Assembly (NCBI GenBank): GCA_945878865.1
Contig: CAMCUD010000008.1
Span: 86,317 to 150,316, forward strand
DNA length: 64,000 bases
From: Bifidobacterium breve
GTDB lineage: Bacteria > Actinomycetota > Thermoleophilia > Solirubrobacterales > Solirubrobacteraceae
Direction of reading: 5' to 3'
Below are positions 8,247 through 17,035 of the stretch, piece after piece (position 1 is the first letter of the stretch; each line of letters starts with the position of its first letter). A model generated the notes under the pieces. That model was not told the origin of the DNA, ran no database searches, and saw nothing but the letters and a program-made list of their open reading frames with translations. Position numbers and translations under genes: made by a program.

Positions 8247-9349
8247 CAGAAGGTCACCACGCTGCGGATGCCGTCCTGGTCGTGCATGAGGTCGAACCCC
8301 TTGTTGATGTCGTCGAGCGTGAGGCGATGGGAGACGAACTTGTCCGCATCGATGTCTCCGGCAAGGTAGCGGTCGACCAGCAGCGGCACCTGCTCGCGGC
8401 CCTTCACCCCGCCGAACGACGCGCCCATGACCGTCCTGCCGGTGATGAGATAGCGCGGGACGATGTCGAGCGTCTCCCCCTTGCCCGCCACGCCGGTGAC
8501 ACAGCAGACGCCCCAGCCCATGCGGGCGGATTCGACCGCCTGGCGCATCACGTCGACGAGGCCGGTCGCCTCGAACGTGAAGTCCGCGCCGTAGCCGTCG
8601 GTGGCCGCCAGGACGCGGTCGACGATGTGCTCGTCGGCCACCCACGTGTCCGTGGCGCCGTGCACGCGGGCCAGCCCGAGGCGCTCCTCGCTGAGGTCGA
8701 CGCAGATGATCCGCTCGGCGCCCTGCAGGCGCGCGCCCGCCACCGCGCCCAGGCCGACCATGCCGGCGCCGAAGACGACGGCCGTGGAGCCCTCCCAGAC
8801 CTTCGCGCGGTACATCGCGGCGCCCAGGCCCGTCGACAGGCCGCACGCGAACAGCGCGGCGGTCTCCAGCGGCGCCTCCGGGGAGACCTTCGCCAGCGAG
8901 TACTCGGAGACGACCGTCGCCTCAGCGAACGCCGAGCAGCCCATGAAGTGGCGGATCGGCTCGCCGTCGCGACTCAGCCGGGCCGTCCCGTCGGGCAGGT
9001 AACCGAGGTTCTGCTGCTCGCGGATCGCCACGCAGATGTTCGTGCGGCCCGAGCGGCAGTTCACGCACTGGCCGCACTGCGGGCTGAAGAGCGTGACGAC
9101 GTGGTCGCCTGGCGCGACCGAGGTCACGCCCTCCCCGACCGCCTCCACGACGCCCGCGCCCTCGTGGCCCAGGACGCACGGCGCGTAGCCCGACGGGTCG
9201 ACGCCGGACGCCGTGTACATGTCGGTGTGGCACACCCCGCAGGCGTGCAGCCGAACGAGCACCTCACCCGCCTTCGGGCCGGCGAGGTCCACCGTGGTGA
9301 CCTTCAGCGGCTGGGCGAACTCCTCGAGGACGGCGGCGCGAATCTCCAT
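8246..9349 (-). CDS. Class III zinc alcohol dehydrogenase (S-hydroxymethyl-thiol dehydrogenase type)
   Basis: 367 residues, the usual class III length. Catalytic zinc ligands are Cys in LHACGVCHTD, His in LGHEGAG and Cys in LFACGLSTG. The structural zinc loop CGQCVNCRSGRTNIC has the C-x2-C-x2-C-x7-C pattern. The Rossmann motif is VFGAGMVGLGAV with Asp in IICVDLSEER, favouring NAD. Class III enzymes oxidise the adduct of formaldehyde with glutathione or, in actinobacteria, mycothiol; which thiol applies cannot be decided. AGGAG lies 4 nt upstream of the ATG, and a TAGCCT -10 sits in an inverted repeat upstream. It is the first gene of a two-gene operon with the MBL hydrolase. Confidence 0.88.
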   Translation of the reverse strand: MEIRAAVLEEFAQPLKVTTVDLAGPKAGEVLVRLHACGVCHTDMYTASGVDPSGYAPCVLGHEGAGVVEAVGEGVTSVAPGDHVVTLFSPQCGQCVNCRSGRTNICVAIREQQNLGYLPDGTARLSRDGEPIRHFMGCSAFAEATVVSEYSLAKVSPEAPLETAALFACGLSTGLGAAMYRAKVWEGSTAVVFGAGMVGLGAVAGARLQGAERIICVDLSEERLGLARVHGATDTWVADEHIVDRVLAATDGYGADFTFEATGLVDVMRQAVESARMGWGVCCVTGVAGKGETLDIVPRYLITGRTVMGASFGGVKGREQVPLLVDRYLAGDIDADKFVSHRLTLDDINKGFDLMHDQDGIRSVVTF

Positions 9350-9370
9350 CGGGCTCCTTGGGACGCGGAA

Positions 9371-9396
9371 ACGCGCCGGAGGCTACCCCGGCGCGT
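9371..9396 (-). promoter_or_regulatory. Inverted repeat embracing the -10 of the dehydrogenase operon
   Basis: ACGCGCCGG (9371-9379) and CCGGCGCGT (9388-9396) form a perfect 9-bp inverted repeat. The 8-bp centre contains the minus-strand TAGCCT -10 (complement of 9380-9385). A protein bound here would block the promoter; alternatively it is a hairpin at the 5' end of the message. Confidence 0.45.
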
Positions 9397-9431
9397 CCCC
9401 GCATTCATCCAGTTCGCCATAACGGCAGAGT

Positions 9432-9454
9432 CTCAGGCTCACGTTGAGCCTGAG
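9432..9454 (-). terminator. Terminator hairpin after the MMPL gene
   Basis: CTCAGGCTCA (9432-9441), loop CGT and TGAGCCTGAG (9445-9454) make a perfect 10-bp stem 10 nt beyond the MMPL stop codon. It separates that gene from the dehydrogenase operon downstream on the same strand. No T-run follows. Confidence 0.6.
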
Positions 9455-9464
9455 GCCCGCCCGC

Positions 9465-11735
9465 TCAGACGCCCGCGGGCTCGCGCACCTCCGGCGGTGC
9501 ACTGACCGCGCGCGCCGGCACGGGTTCCATAACGCCCACGGCGCCATGGTCCATCTGCGGCAGCCACTCCAGCCACCGCGGGAGGTACCAGTTGCGGTCA
9601 CCCAGCAGCTGCATGACCGAAGGCAGGAGCACGCCGCGCACGATGGTCGCGTCCAGCAGGATCGCGACGGCGAGGCCGACGCCCATCTCCTTCATCTCGA
9701 TCATCGACAGCGAGCCGAAGATCGCGAACACCGCGACCATCACCACGGCGGCGCTCGTGACGACCCCGGCGGTCGAGCGGATCCCGCCCGAGATCGCGTC
9801 CTTCGTCGACGCGCCGCCGTCCCGGAGCTCCTTGATCCGGCTGAGGATGAACACGTGGTAGTCCATCGACAGGCCGAAGAGGATCACGAACAGGAAGATC
9901 GGCAGCCAGCTCGTGATCGCTCCGGGGGCGTGGAAGTCCAGCACGCCCTCGAGGTGGCCCTTCTGGAACACCCACACCAGCACGCCGTACGCGGCGGCGA
10001 CGCTCAGGAGGTTCATCGCGATGCCCGTCAGCGGGATGACCACCGAGCGGAAGCTCACCATGAGCAGGAGGAACGCCAGCGACAGCACGAACGCGAAGAC
10101 CAGCGGCGCGGCGTCGCGCATCTTCTCGTTCCAGTCCTCCGAGCCGGCGGTGTAGCCGGTCACCTTGCCCGTCGCACCGGCGGTGGCCAGCGTCGCGGGG
10201 ATGATGTCCTCGCGCAGCGCCTGCAGCCCGTCGAGCGACTGCTGATCGCTGCCGTCGCCCTTCATCGCGATCGAGACGGAGGCGACCTTGCCGTTCTCGG
10301 CCACGTCGACGTTCACCGACTGGCCGAACAGCCCGGTGGCCTGGGCCCGCTTGACCATCTCCTCGATGGCGGTCGTGACCTCCGGCGCGTTGACGTCGGC
10401 AGCCTGGACGGCCACCACGGCCGGGATCGGCTGGCCGGGGAAGGCCTCCTGGATCCGGTCGTAGGTCTGCATGACCGGCAGCGAGCGCGGGAACTGGTCG
10501 ATGCCGCTCGTCGCCGTCTTCATCTGCAGCGCCGGCAGCGCGAGCGCGACGAGCACGGCCGTCGCCGCCAGCGCGGCGAAGGCGGGGAACTTCAGCACCG
10601 GCGTGAGGATCGCGCCCCACACCCGGCTGTCGCTCCCAGCCGTCCGGCGGCCCAGGAACGGGATCCGGCCCTTGTCGACCTTCGGCCCGAGCCACGCGAG
10701 CATCGCCGGGATGACCGTGATCGAGCCCAGCATGGCGGCGGCGACGACGATGATCGTGCCCACGCCGAACGACATGAACGTCTTGTCCCCGGTCAGGAAC
10801 ATGCCCGACATGGCGATGATGACCGTCAGGCCGCTGATGAGGATGGCCTTGCCCGAGGTCGCGGCCGCGATGTCGATCGCCTCCTCGGTCGTCCGGCCCC
10901 TCCCCCGCTCCTCGCGCTCTCGGCGCAGGTAGAACAGCGAGTAGTCCACACCGACGGCCATGCCGATGAGCAGGATCACCGAGCTGATCGCGTCATCGAC
11001 GGGCAGGAGCTGGCTGGGCAGCGCCACCAGGCCGAGGGACGCGATGACCGCGGTGATGCCCAGCAGGAGCGGCAGGCCGGCGGCGACGAGCGCCCCGAAG
11101 GCGATGACGAGGATGATGAGGGTGATCGGCAGGGACAGGAACTCGGCCCGCTGGAAGTCCTTCTCGAACTGGTCGTCGATCTGGTGCTCGGCCGTCGCGT
11201 CGCCGAACGGCTCCACGCGGAGCGTCGGGTACTCCTTCGCGGCCCGGGCGATCTGCGCGTTGATGGCGTCGATCTGGTCGACCGCCTCCTGGTCCTCGGT
11301 GTCACGCAGCTCGTAGTCGACGAGCGCGGAGTGCCCGTCGGCCGAGATGCTGCCCCGCTCCTGGTAGGGCGAGGTCACGTCCGAGACGCCGTCCTGGCGC
11401 TTGAGCGTCGCCACGATCGAGGCGACGGCCGCTCTGACGTCGGGGTCCCGCACGTTCCGTGCGCCATCACGACCCTGGACGAGGATGGATTCCGACGCGG
11501 TCTCCTTCGGGAAGGCGTCGTCGAGGACGCGCTCGGCGCGCCCGGATTCCCCGGCGCCCGTGTCGGCGTCCTCGAGCTGCTTGGTGCCGACCATGCCGCC
11601 GAGGACGAAGGCGGCGATGACGAACGCCAGCCAGCCGAAGACCGCGGTCTTCTTGTGGTGGGCGCTCCAGCGGCCGGCGCGCGCGGCGATCCCGCGGGGC
11701 CGGCGGGGGGTGGTTTGAGGCGGTGAGGTGGTCAT
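9465..11735 (-). CDS. MMPL-family RND transporter
   Basis: 756 residues from ATG 11735; the in-frame codons upstream are unlikely to be coding. It has the MMPL layout: one N-terminal membrane helix (AVFGWLAFVIAAFVLGGMV), an extracytoplasmic loop, five helices (ITLIILVIAFGALVAAGLPL onward), then a second loop and helix block. The proton-relay-like motif GMAVGVDYSLFY occurs in the first half and GLSMDYHVFILSRI in the second, the expected duplicated positions. These pumps export lipids or hydrophobic compounds using the proton gradient; the substrate is unknown. Divergent from egtB across 99 bp. A regulator may act at the palindrome 11792-11809. Confidence 0.88.
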   Translation of the reverse strand: MTTSPPQTTPRRPRGIAARAGRWSAHHKKTAVFGWLAFVIAAFVLGGMVGTKQLEDADTGAGESGRAERVLDDAFPKETASESILVQGRDGARNVRDPDVRAAVASIVATLKRQDGVSDVTSPYQERGSISADGHSALVDYELRDTEDQEAVDQIDAINAQIARAAKEYPTLRVEPFGDATAEHQIDDQFEKDFQRAEFLSLPITLIILVIAFGALVAAGLPLLLGITAVIASLGLVALPSQLLPVDDAISSVILLIGMAVGVDYSLFYLRREREERGRGRTTEEAIDIAAATSGKAILISGLTVIIAMSGMFLTGDKTFMSFGVGTIIVVAAAMLGSITVIPAMLAWLGPKVDKGRIPFLGRRTAGSDSRVWGAILTPVLKFPAFAALAATAVLVALALPALQMKTATSGIDQFPRSLPVMQTYDRIQEAFPGQPIPAVVAVQAADVNAPEVTTAIEEMVKRAQATGLFGQSVNVDVAENGKVASVSIAMKGDGSDQQSLDGLQALREDIIPATLATAGATGKVTGYTAGSEDWNEKMRDAAPLVFAFVLSLAFLLLMVSFRSVVIPLTGIAMNLLSVAAAYGVLVWVFQKGHLEGVLDFHAPGAITSWLPIFLFVILFGLSMDYHVFILSRIKELRDGGASTKDAISGGIRSTAGVVTSAAVVMVAVFAIFGSLSMIEMKEMGVGLAVAILLDATIVRGVLLPSVMQLLGDRNWYLPRWLEWLPQMDHGAVGVMEPVPARAVSAPPEVREPAGV

Positions 11736-11791
11736 GGCGCAAGCCTCGTCTGCGCGCGGCCGCGCGCCCATACGGTCTGCAGGCGTCCCGA

Positions 11792-11825
11792 GGTGCGGGT
11801 AACCGCACCCCCGACGGGGTAGGGT
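11792..11825 (+). promoter_or_regulatory. Palindrome and -10 element before egtB
   Basis: GGTGCGG (11792-11798), GTAA and CCGCACC (11803-11809) form a perfect 7-bp-arm palindrome. TAGGGT at 11820-11825 lies 9 nt before the egtB GTG. The palindrome covers the -35 region, a typical repressor or activator site, within the gap shared with the divergent MMPL gene. Confidence 0.45.
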
Positions 11826-11834
11826 CGGGTTTCA

Positions 11835-13082
11835 GTGACGTCCGCGACCGCTGCCACCGGACCCACCACCACCGGCGCCGAGCTCGCCGCGCGCCTGCGC
11901 GAGACGCGCGCCCGGACGCTCGCGCTCGTCGCCGGCATCGACGACGAGCGGCTGCAGCGCCAGCACGACCCGCTCATGAGCCCGCTGGTGTGGGACCTCG
12001 CGCACATCGCCGCCTACGCGGACCTCTGGCTGTCGCGGGCGCCCGGAGCCGCGGCGCCGCTGCGCCCCGACGTCTTCGCCCTGTACGACGCCTTCGAGCA
12101 GCCCCGCGCCGTCCGCGGCGATCTCCCCCTGCTCGATCCGCGCCAGGCCCGCGACTACCTGGCGGCGACCCTCGACCGCGCGTGCGCCTGCGCCGAGGCG
12201 ACCGACATGTCCGCCGACGCGCCCCCGATCGTGCGCGACGGGTTCCTCTGGGATCTGCTCCTCGAGCACGAGGAGCAGCACCGCGAGACGATGCTCCAGG
12301 CCCTCGCGCTTGCTCCGCGAGGCTGGATCGTGCCGGAGCGCGCCCGGCTTCCCGTGCGCGCGGGCGCGCCGACCGGCGTCGTCGCGCTGCCCGGCGGGAC
12401 GTTCACGCTGGGGTCCACCTCGGGCTTCGCCTACGACAACGAGGGCCCGGCCCACGTGGTCGAGGTCGCGCCGTTCGCACTGGACCGCGCCCCGGTGACC
12501 GTCGGCGCGTGGAGAGCGTTCGTCGCCGACGGCGGCTACGCCGACCCGCGGCTGTGGAGCGACACCGGATGGGCGTGGCGCGCCGAACACGGCATCTCCC
12601 GGCCGCTGTACTGGAGCGAGGACGGCGAGACCGCGCGCCGGTTCGATCGCGACGACCCGCTGGGAGACGCCGAGCCGGTCCTCCACGTCAGCGCGCACGA
12701 AGCCGACGCGTTTGCGCGCTGGCGCGGCGCGCGGCTGCCGACCGAGGTCGAGTGGGAGTACGCCGCGCGGCTGCACCCGACAGCCGACCCGGTGCTCGGC
12801 GGCACGACGTTCGCCCCCGGCCCCGTGGGCTCCGGCAACGGCATCCTGGGCCTCACCGGCGACGCGTGGGAATGGACGAGCACGGAGTTCGCGGCATATC
12901 CCGGCTTCGCCGCGTTCCCCTACCGCGAGTACAGCGAAGTCTTCTTCGCCCGCGGCTATCGCGTCCTGCGCGGCGGCTCGTGGGCCACCGCGCCGTGCGT
13001 CGCGCGGCCGACGTTCCGCAACTGGGACAAGCCCGAGCGCCGGCAGATCTTCGCCGGCCTGCGCTGCGCGGAGAACCTGTGA
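11835..13082 (+). CDS. egtB: Ergothioneine sulfoxide synthase EgtB
   Basis: 415 residues. EgtB is the non-haem iron enzyme joining oxygen and a sulfur donor (gamma-glutamylcysteine or cysteine) to N-alpha-trimethylhistidine. The N-terminal DinB-like half carries the iron motif HEEQHRE (His145, His149). The C-terminal formylglycine-generating-enzyme-like half has VALPGGTFTLGS, TEVEWEYAARLHP, GDAWEWTSTEF and YRVLRGGSWAT. The GTG start has no ribosome-binding site but TAGGGT stands 9 nt upstream, suggesting a very short leader. It overlaps egtD by 4 nt. No egtA or egtC gene is in the window; if none exists elsewhere the enzyme may use cysteine directly. Confidence 0.93.
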   Translation: MTSATAATGPTTTGAELAARLRETRARTLALVAGIDDERLQRQHDPLMSPLVWDLAHIAAYADLWLSRAPGAAAPLRPDVFALYDAFEQPRAVRGDLPLLDPRQARDYLAATLDRACACAEATDMSADAPPIVRDGFLWDLLLEHEEQHRETMLQALALAPRGWIVPERARLPVRAGAPTGVVALPGGTFTLGSTSGFAYDNEGPAHVVEVAPFALDRAPVTVGAWRAFVADGGYADPRLWSDTGWAWRAEHGISRPLYWSEDGETARRFDRDDPLGDAEPVLHVSAHEADAFARWRGARLPTEVEWEYAARLHPTADPVLGGTTFAPGPVGSGNGILGLTGDAWEWTSTEFAAYPGFAAFPYREYSEVFFARGYRVLRGGSWATAPCVARPTFRNWDKPERRQIFAGLRCAENL

Positions 13083-14083
13083 CCGGCCAGGACCGCATCC
13101 AGGCGCTCGCCGAGCACGGCGTGGAGATCCACGCGTTCCCCGAGAGCTGGACGGCGCTGGCCGCCGACGTGCTGCACGGCCTGTCGTCGACCCCGAAGAC
13201 ACTGCCGCCGAAGTGGTTCTACGACGCCCGGGGCAGCGAGCTGTTCGACGAGATCTGCGACCTGCCCGAGTACTACCCGACCCGCACCGAGGCCGCCCTG
13301 CTCGCCGACGTCGGCGCGCGGATCGCCGCGGAGGTCCCAGCCGCCGAGGTCATCGAGCTCGGGTCCGGGTCGTCGACGAAGACGCCGCTGCTGCTCGACC
13401 CCCTACGCGACGCCGGTGTCCTGCGCCGCTACGTGCCTGTGGACGTGAGCGCCGCCGCCATCCAGGGCGCGATCCCCGCGCTGACGGCGCGCTACCCGGG
13501 CGTGGAGATCGACGCGCGGATCTGCGACTTCACCACCGACCTCTGTGACCTGCCGGCGCCGACGGGGGCCCCGCGCATCGTGGCGTTCCTCGGCAGCACG
13601 ATCGGGAACCTCCAGCCGGTCGAAGTCCAGGCGTTCCTCGCCCAGGTCCGCCCGCTGCTGGGCCCGCACGACGCACTGCTGCTCGGCACGGACCTCGTCA
13701 AGGACGTCGCCGTCCTCGAGCCCGCGTACGACGACGCCGCCGGCGTGACGGCGGCGTTCAACCGCAACGTCCTGGCCGTCATCAACCGGGAGCTGCAGGC
13801 CGACTTCGTGCTCGACGCCTTCGATCACGACGCAGCGTGGAACCCCGTGCTCGAGCGCATCGAGATCCGCCTGCGCAGCGTCTGCGACCAGGTCGTCCGG
13901 ATCCGCGCGCTCGGCCTCGAGGTGACGTTCCAGGCAGGCGAGTCGATCCTCACCGAGATCAGCCGGAAGTTCCGGCGCGGCGGCATCGAGCGCGCGTACG
14001 CGCAGGCCGGGCTCGGGCTGCGGTCCTGGTTTCAGGACCCCTCTGCGTGGTACGCGTTGTCACTCGCGTCCATTCGAGACTGA
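13079..14083 (+). CDS. egtD: L-histidine N-alpha-methyltransferase EgtD
   Basis: 334 residues. EgtD uses three S-adenosylmethionine molecules to make hercynine (trimethylhistidine), the substrate of EgtB. Diagnostic segments are LPPKWFYDARGSELFDEICD, LPEYYPTRTE, the SAM-binding VIELGSGSSTKT, FLGSTIGNLQP and the C-terminal TEISRKFRRGGIERAY. Length matches the family (~320-330). The GTG start overlaps the egtB stop (GTGA), with GGAG 5 nt upstream, so the two ergothioneine genes are co-transcribed and coupled. Confidence 0.94.
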   Translation: MTGQDRIQALAEHGVEIHAFPESWTALAADVLHGLSSTPKTLPPKWFYDARGSELFDEICDLPEYYPTRTEAALLADVGARIAAEVPAAEVIELGSGSSTKTPLLLDPLRDAGVLRRYVPVDVSAAAIQGAIPALTARYPGVEIDARICDFTTDLCDLPAPTGAPRIVAFLGSTIGNLQPVEVQAFLAQVRPLLGPHDALLLGTDLVKDVAVLEPAYDDAAGVTAAFNRNVLAVINRELQADFVLDAFDHDAAWNPVLERIEIRLRSVCDQVVRIRALGLEVTFQAGESILTEISRKFRRGGIERAYAQAGLGLRSWFQDPSAWYALSLASIRD

Positions 14084-14112
14084 AGCCGGTTCAGATCGCC
14101 TCGGTTCTGCCG

Positions 14113-15771
14113 ATGATCGGTGGCATGAGCGCCGTTGCCAGCCCCGGGCTGGGTCACAAGATCCTGTCCGCATTCCCCCGACTCCGAGGCCTGCCGTACG
14201 ACGAGTGGGCGCCCCGGCACACCGTCATCGTCAGCCTCATCGTGCTGCACATCCCCGCCGTGATCTTCTACGGGATCGCCGAAGGCATGAGCGCACCGCA
14301 TCTCGTCGCGGAGACCGTCGGGCTCCTCGGCCTGTTCGCCGCGCTCGCGTCGTGGAACGCGCTCAGCCAATCCACGCGGTCATGCGCCGCAGCAGCCGGC
14401 CTCATCTTCGCCTCGGCGCTCGTCGTGCACGTCTCGGGCGGATCGATCGCCGCGCACTTCCACTTCTTCATCGTGCTGCCCATCATCGGCCTGTACCTCG
14501 ACTGGCGGCCGTTCGCCGTGGCCGTCGGGCTCATCGTGGTGCACCACCTGTTCTTCGCCCTGCTCGTTCCCGCGTCGGTGTTCGGCCACGGGCAGAGCAC
14601 AGGCAGCATCGTCAAGCAGACGCTCATCCACGCGGCGTACGTCGTCGTGCAGGTCGCCGCGCTGCTGGCGTCCTGGAAGCTCGCCGAGAAGCAGGAGGAG
14701 GTGCTGCAGCGGCGCAACGCCGAGATGGACCGCCGCAAGGAGGAGCTCGAGGCCAAGAACGCCGAGCTCGACGGCACCATCTCCCGCCTGGACCGCACGG
14801 TCAGCGAGATGCGCCGGCTCTCCGAGCGCGTAGGCGCGCACGCCGAGCAGGTCGCCGCCACCGGCGAGCAGCTGGCCGCCGAGGCGGGTGGTACCCATGA
14901 AGCCGCCGAGCGCAGCGCCGCGGCCCTCGACGCCGTGCGCCTGTCGGCCGAGGCGCTCGATGAGGCCGCCGACGCCGCCGCGCGTGAGGCCGCCCGCGTG
15001 GTCGAGGAGACGCTCGCGACCACCACGGCGACCAGCGAGGGCAGCAGCGCGATGGATGAGCTCGTCAAGGACATGGACGAGGTCGGCACGCGCGTCGGGG
15101 GCATCGCCGACGGCGTGGCCTCGCTGACCGAGCGGACCCGCAAGGTCGCCGTCATCGTCGACACCGTCCGGCAGCTCGCCGACCAGTCGCGGCTGCTCGC
15201 GCTCAACGCCTCCATCGAGGCCGCCCGAGCGGGCGAGCACGGCCGCGGCTTCGCCGTCGTCGCCGAGGAGGTCCGCAAGCTCGCCGAGGAGTCCAACGCC
15301 GCGACGGAGTCCGTCGACGAGCTGCTGTCCGACATCGAGAAGGCCGCGCAGGACGCAATCACCGCGGCCCGGTCGGGCGTCGACTCGGTCGAGCGCGGCA
15401 AGCAGACCGCCACCCGCACCGAGGAGGCGCTGCGCGCCATCGCGCACGCCGGCGACGCGGTGCACGAGAGCGCGGAGAGCATCTCCAGCGCCGCCGGGCG
15501 CAGCCGCGCGGTGGGCCAGGAGATCGGCGCGGGCGTCCAGCAGGTCGCCGCCGCGATCTCCGAGGTCACGACCTCGGCCGACGAGGTCTCCGGGTTGGCC
15601 AACCGGCTGCGCGAGCTCGCCGCCGAGCTCGACGCGCTCACCGCCGCCGGGGACGGCGGCGAGGAGTACGCCGACCAGGACGCGCTGGCCGAGCTCGCCG
15701 AGCTGACAGGCATCAACGGCCCCGCTCCGGATGTCCAGAGCGAGGCCGATGATCAGCGGGTCACGCCGTAG
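14113..15771 (+). CDS. Methyl-accepting chemotaxis-like membrane receptor
   Basis: 552 residues. The N-terminal ~190 residues form about six membrane helices, with the motif AAHFHFFIVLPIIGLYLDWR found in an actinobacterial integral-membrane sensor domain of signalling proteins. A coiled coil (about 195-250, KQEEVLQRRNAEMDRRKEE) leads into an MCP signalling domain. Its hairpin tip reads RLLALNASIEAARAGEHGRG and FAVVAEEVRKLAEES, close to the consensus. No HAMP domain or periplasmic ligand domain is evident, and no che genes are nearby, so it may serve a remote chemosensory array. ATG 14113 was chosen; ATG 14125 is equally possible, neither having a good ribosome-binding site. It starts 29 bp after egtD. 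Confidence 0.85.
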   Translation: MIGGMSAVASPGLGHKILSAFPRLRGLPYDEWAPRHTVIVSLIVLHIPAVIFYGIAEGMSAPHLVAETVGLLGLFAALASWNALSQSTRSCAAAAGLIFASALVVHVSGGSIAAHFHFFIVLPIIGLYLDWRPFAVAVGLIVVHHLFFALLVPASVFGHGQSTGSIVKQTLIHAAYVVVQVAALLASWKLAEKQEEVLQRRNAEMDRRKEELEAKNAELDGTISRLDRTVSEMRRLSERVGAHAEQVAATGEQLAAEAGGTHEAAERSAAALDAVRLSAEALDEAADAAAREAARVVEETLATTTATSEGSSAMDELVKDMDEVGTRVGGIADGVASLTERTRKVAVIVDTVRQLADQSRLLALNASIEAARAGEHGRGFAVVAEEVRKLAEESNAATESVDELLSDIEKAAQDAITAARSGVDSVERGKQTATRTEEALRAIAHAGDAVHESAESISSAAGRSRAVGQEIGAGVQQVAAAISEVTTSADEVSGLANRLRELAAELDALTAAGDGGEEYADQDALAELAELTGINGPAPDVQSEADDQRVTP

Positions 15772-15774
15772 CGA

Positions 15775-16920
15775 TCAGAGGCGTTCGATGAGCATGGCCA
15801 TGCCCATCCCGCCGGCGACGCACATCGACTCGATGCCGTAGGTCCCGTCGAGCGTCTCGAGGTCGTTGAGCAGCGTCGTCGCGATCCGGGCGCCCGTCAT
15901 GCCGAACGGGTGCCCCAGCGCGATCGCCCCGCCGAACGGGTTGAGCTTCTCGGCGGGGATCCTCAGCTCGTCCATGCACGGGACGATCTGCGCGGCGAAC
16001 GCCTCGTTGATCTCCACGGCGTCGATGTCGTCCATCGTCATCCCGGTCTGCGCGAGCAGCTGCTGGATGGCGGGGATCGGGCCGACGCCCATGACCTCGG
16101 GCCGGATCGCGGCCACCGAGGTCGCGACGATCCGCGCCCGCGGACGCAGCCCGAGGCGGCCGGCTTTCTCGTCGCTCATGAGCAGCACGGCGGCCGCGCC
16201 GTCGTTGAGCGGGCACGCGTTGCCCGCGGTCACCGTCCCGTCCTCGACGAAGGCGGGCTTGAGGGCCGACAGCTTTTCCAGCGTCGTGCCCGGCCGGGGT
16301 CCGTCGTCGCGGCTGACGACCTCCCCCTCGGGCGTCGTCACCGGCGTGATCTCGACGTCGAAGTGCCCGTCCTCCCAGGCGGCGACGGCGCGCTCCTGGG
16401 AGATGACCGCCCAGGCGTCCTGGTCCTCGCGGCTGACGTTCCACTGGGCGGCGACGTTCTCCGCCGTCAGGCCCATCGGGATGTAGACGTCGTAGGGCGC
16501 GCCGTCCTTGCCGTCGAGCTCGGGGTGCGGCGGGATCTGCGTGCCGACGGCCCGGGAGACGGCCTCGACGCCGGCGGCGACGTACTGGTCGCCCTCCCCC
16601 GCCTTGATCGCGTGGGCGGCGTTGCGGATCGTCTGCAGCGACGACGCGCACCAGCGGTTCACGGTCGCCGCGGGGACGCGATGGTCGTAGCCGGCGAGCA
16701 GCACGGCGCTGCGCGCGACGTTGCCCCCGGCCTCGCCCTCCTGGACCGCGCAGCCCATGAGGACGTCCTGGGTCTCGTCGAGGTCGACTCCGGGGTTGCG
16801 CTCACGCAGCGCCCTCAGAGGGACGGCGGCGAGGTCGTCGGTCCGGACGGTCTTCAGTGACCCCTTCACCGCACGGCCGATCGGGGTCCGCACGGCGTCG
16901 ACGATGACTGCTTCGGGCAT
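15775..16920 (-). CDS. Acetyl-CoA acyltransferase (thiolase)
   Basis: 381 residues. Thiolases cleave or form 3-ketoacyl-CoA in beta-oxidation or condensation. The nucleophile Cys91 is in NRWCASSLQTI; the other signatures are VEINEAFAAQ, ALGHPFGMTGAR (catalytic His) and CVAGGMGMAML with the second Cys at 367. The start is firm: GGAGG 5 nt before the ATG. The leader upstream contains a duplicated 24-bp element and a palindrome over the -10, so expression is probably controlled by both. It ends 3 bp from the chemoreceptor stop (convergent). No other beta-oxidation gene is adjacent. Confidence 0.92.
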   Translation of the reverse strand: MPEAVIVDAVRTPIGRAVKGSLKTVRTDDLAAVPLRALRERNPGVDLDETQDVLMGCAVQEGEAGGNVARSAVLLAGYDHRVPAATVNRWCASSLQTIRNAAHAIKAGEGDQYVAAGVEAVSRAVGTQIPPHPELDGKDGAPYDVYIPMGLTAENVAAQWNVSREDQDAWAVISQERAVAAWEDGHFDVEITPVTTPEGEVVSRDDGPRPGTTLEKLSALKPAFVEDGTVTAGNACPLNDGAAAVLLMSDEKAGRLGLRPRARIVATSVAAIRPEVMGVGPIPAIQQLLAQTGMTMDDIDAVEINEAFAAQIVPCMDELRIPAEKLNPFGGAIALGHPFGMTGARIATTLLNDLETLDGTYGIESMCVAGGMGMAMLIERL

Positions 16921-16940
16921 GGTGCCCTCCTATGTCAGGC

Positions 16941-16994
16941 CCCGGCGGTCTCACTCCACGGGGCGAACTCCCCGGCGGTCGCACTCCACGGGGC
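16941..16994 (-). repeat. Two tandem 24-bp hairpin units in the thiolase leader
   Basis: Positions 16941-16964 and 16971-16994 are identical except for one base (T or G at the eleventh position), giving a 30-bp period. On the coding strand each unit starts CCCCG and ends CGGGG around a 14-nt centre, so each can fold as a hairpin. They lie between the presumed transcription start and the GGAGG. They could be RNA-level control elements or paired protein sites. Confidence 0.7.
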
Positions 16995-17002
16995 CTGAGT
17001 CC

Positions 17003-17016
17003 ATTGTATGACACAA
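17003..17016 (-). promoter_or_regulatory. -10 element and operator palindrome of the thiolase gene
   Basis: TACAAT (minus strand, complement of 17003-17008) is a strong -10. It overlaps the imperfect palindrome TTGTGTCATACAA (complement of 17004-17016), which has one mismatched pair. The overlap suggests repression, perhaps by a TetR- or GntR-type regulator of fatty-acid genes not in the window. Confidence 0.5.
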
Positions 17017-17035
17017 CGGACTCGGACGGGAAGGG

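Noticed and set aside
16941..16994. CRISPR repeat
   Set aside because: Only two units with a 6-bp gap, no spacers of CRISPR length and no cas genes.
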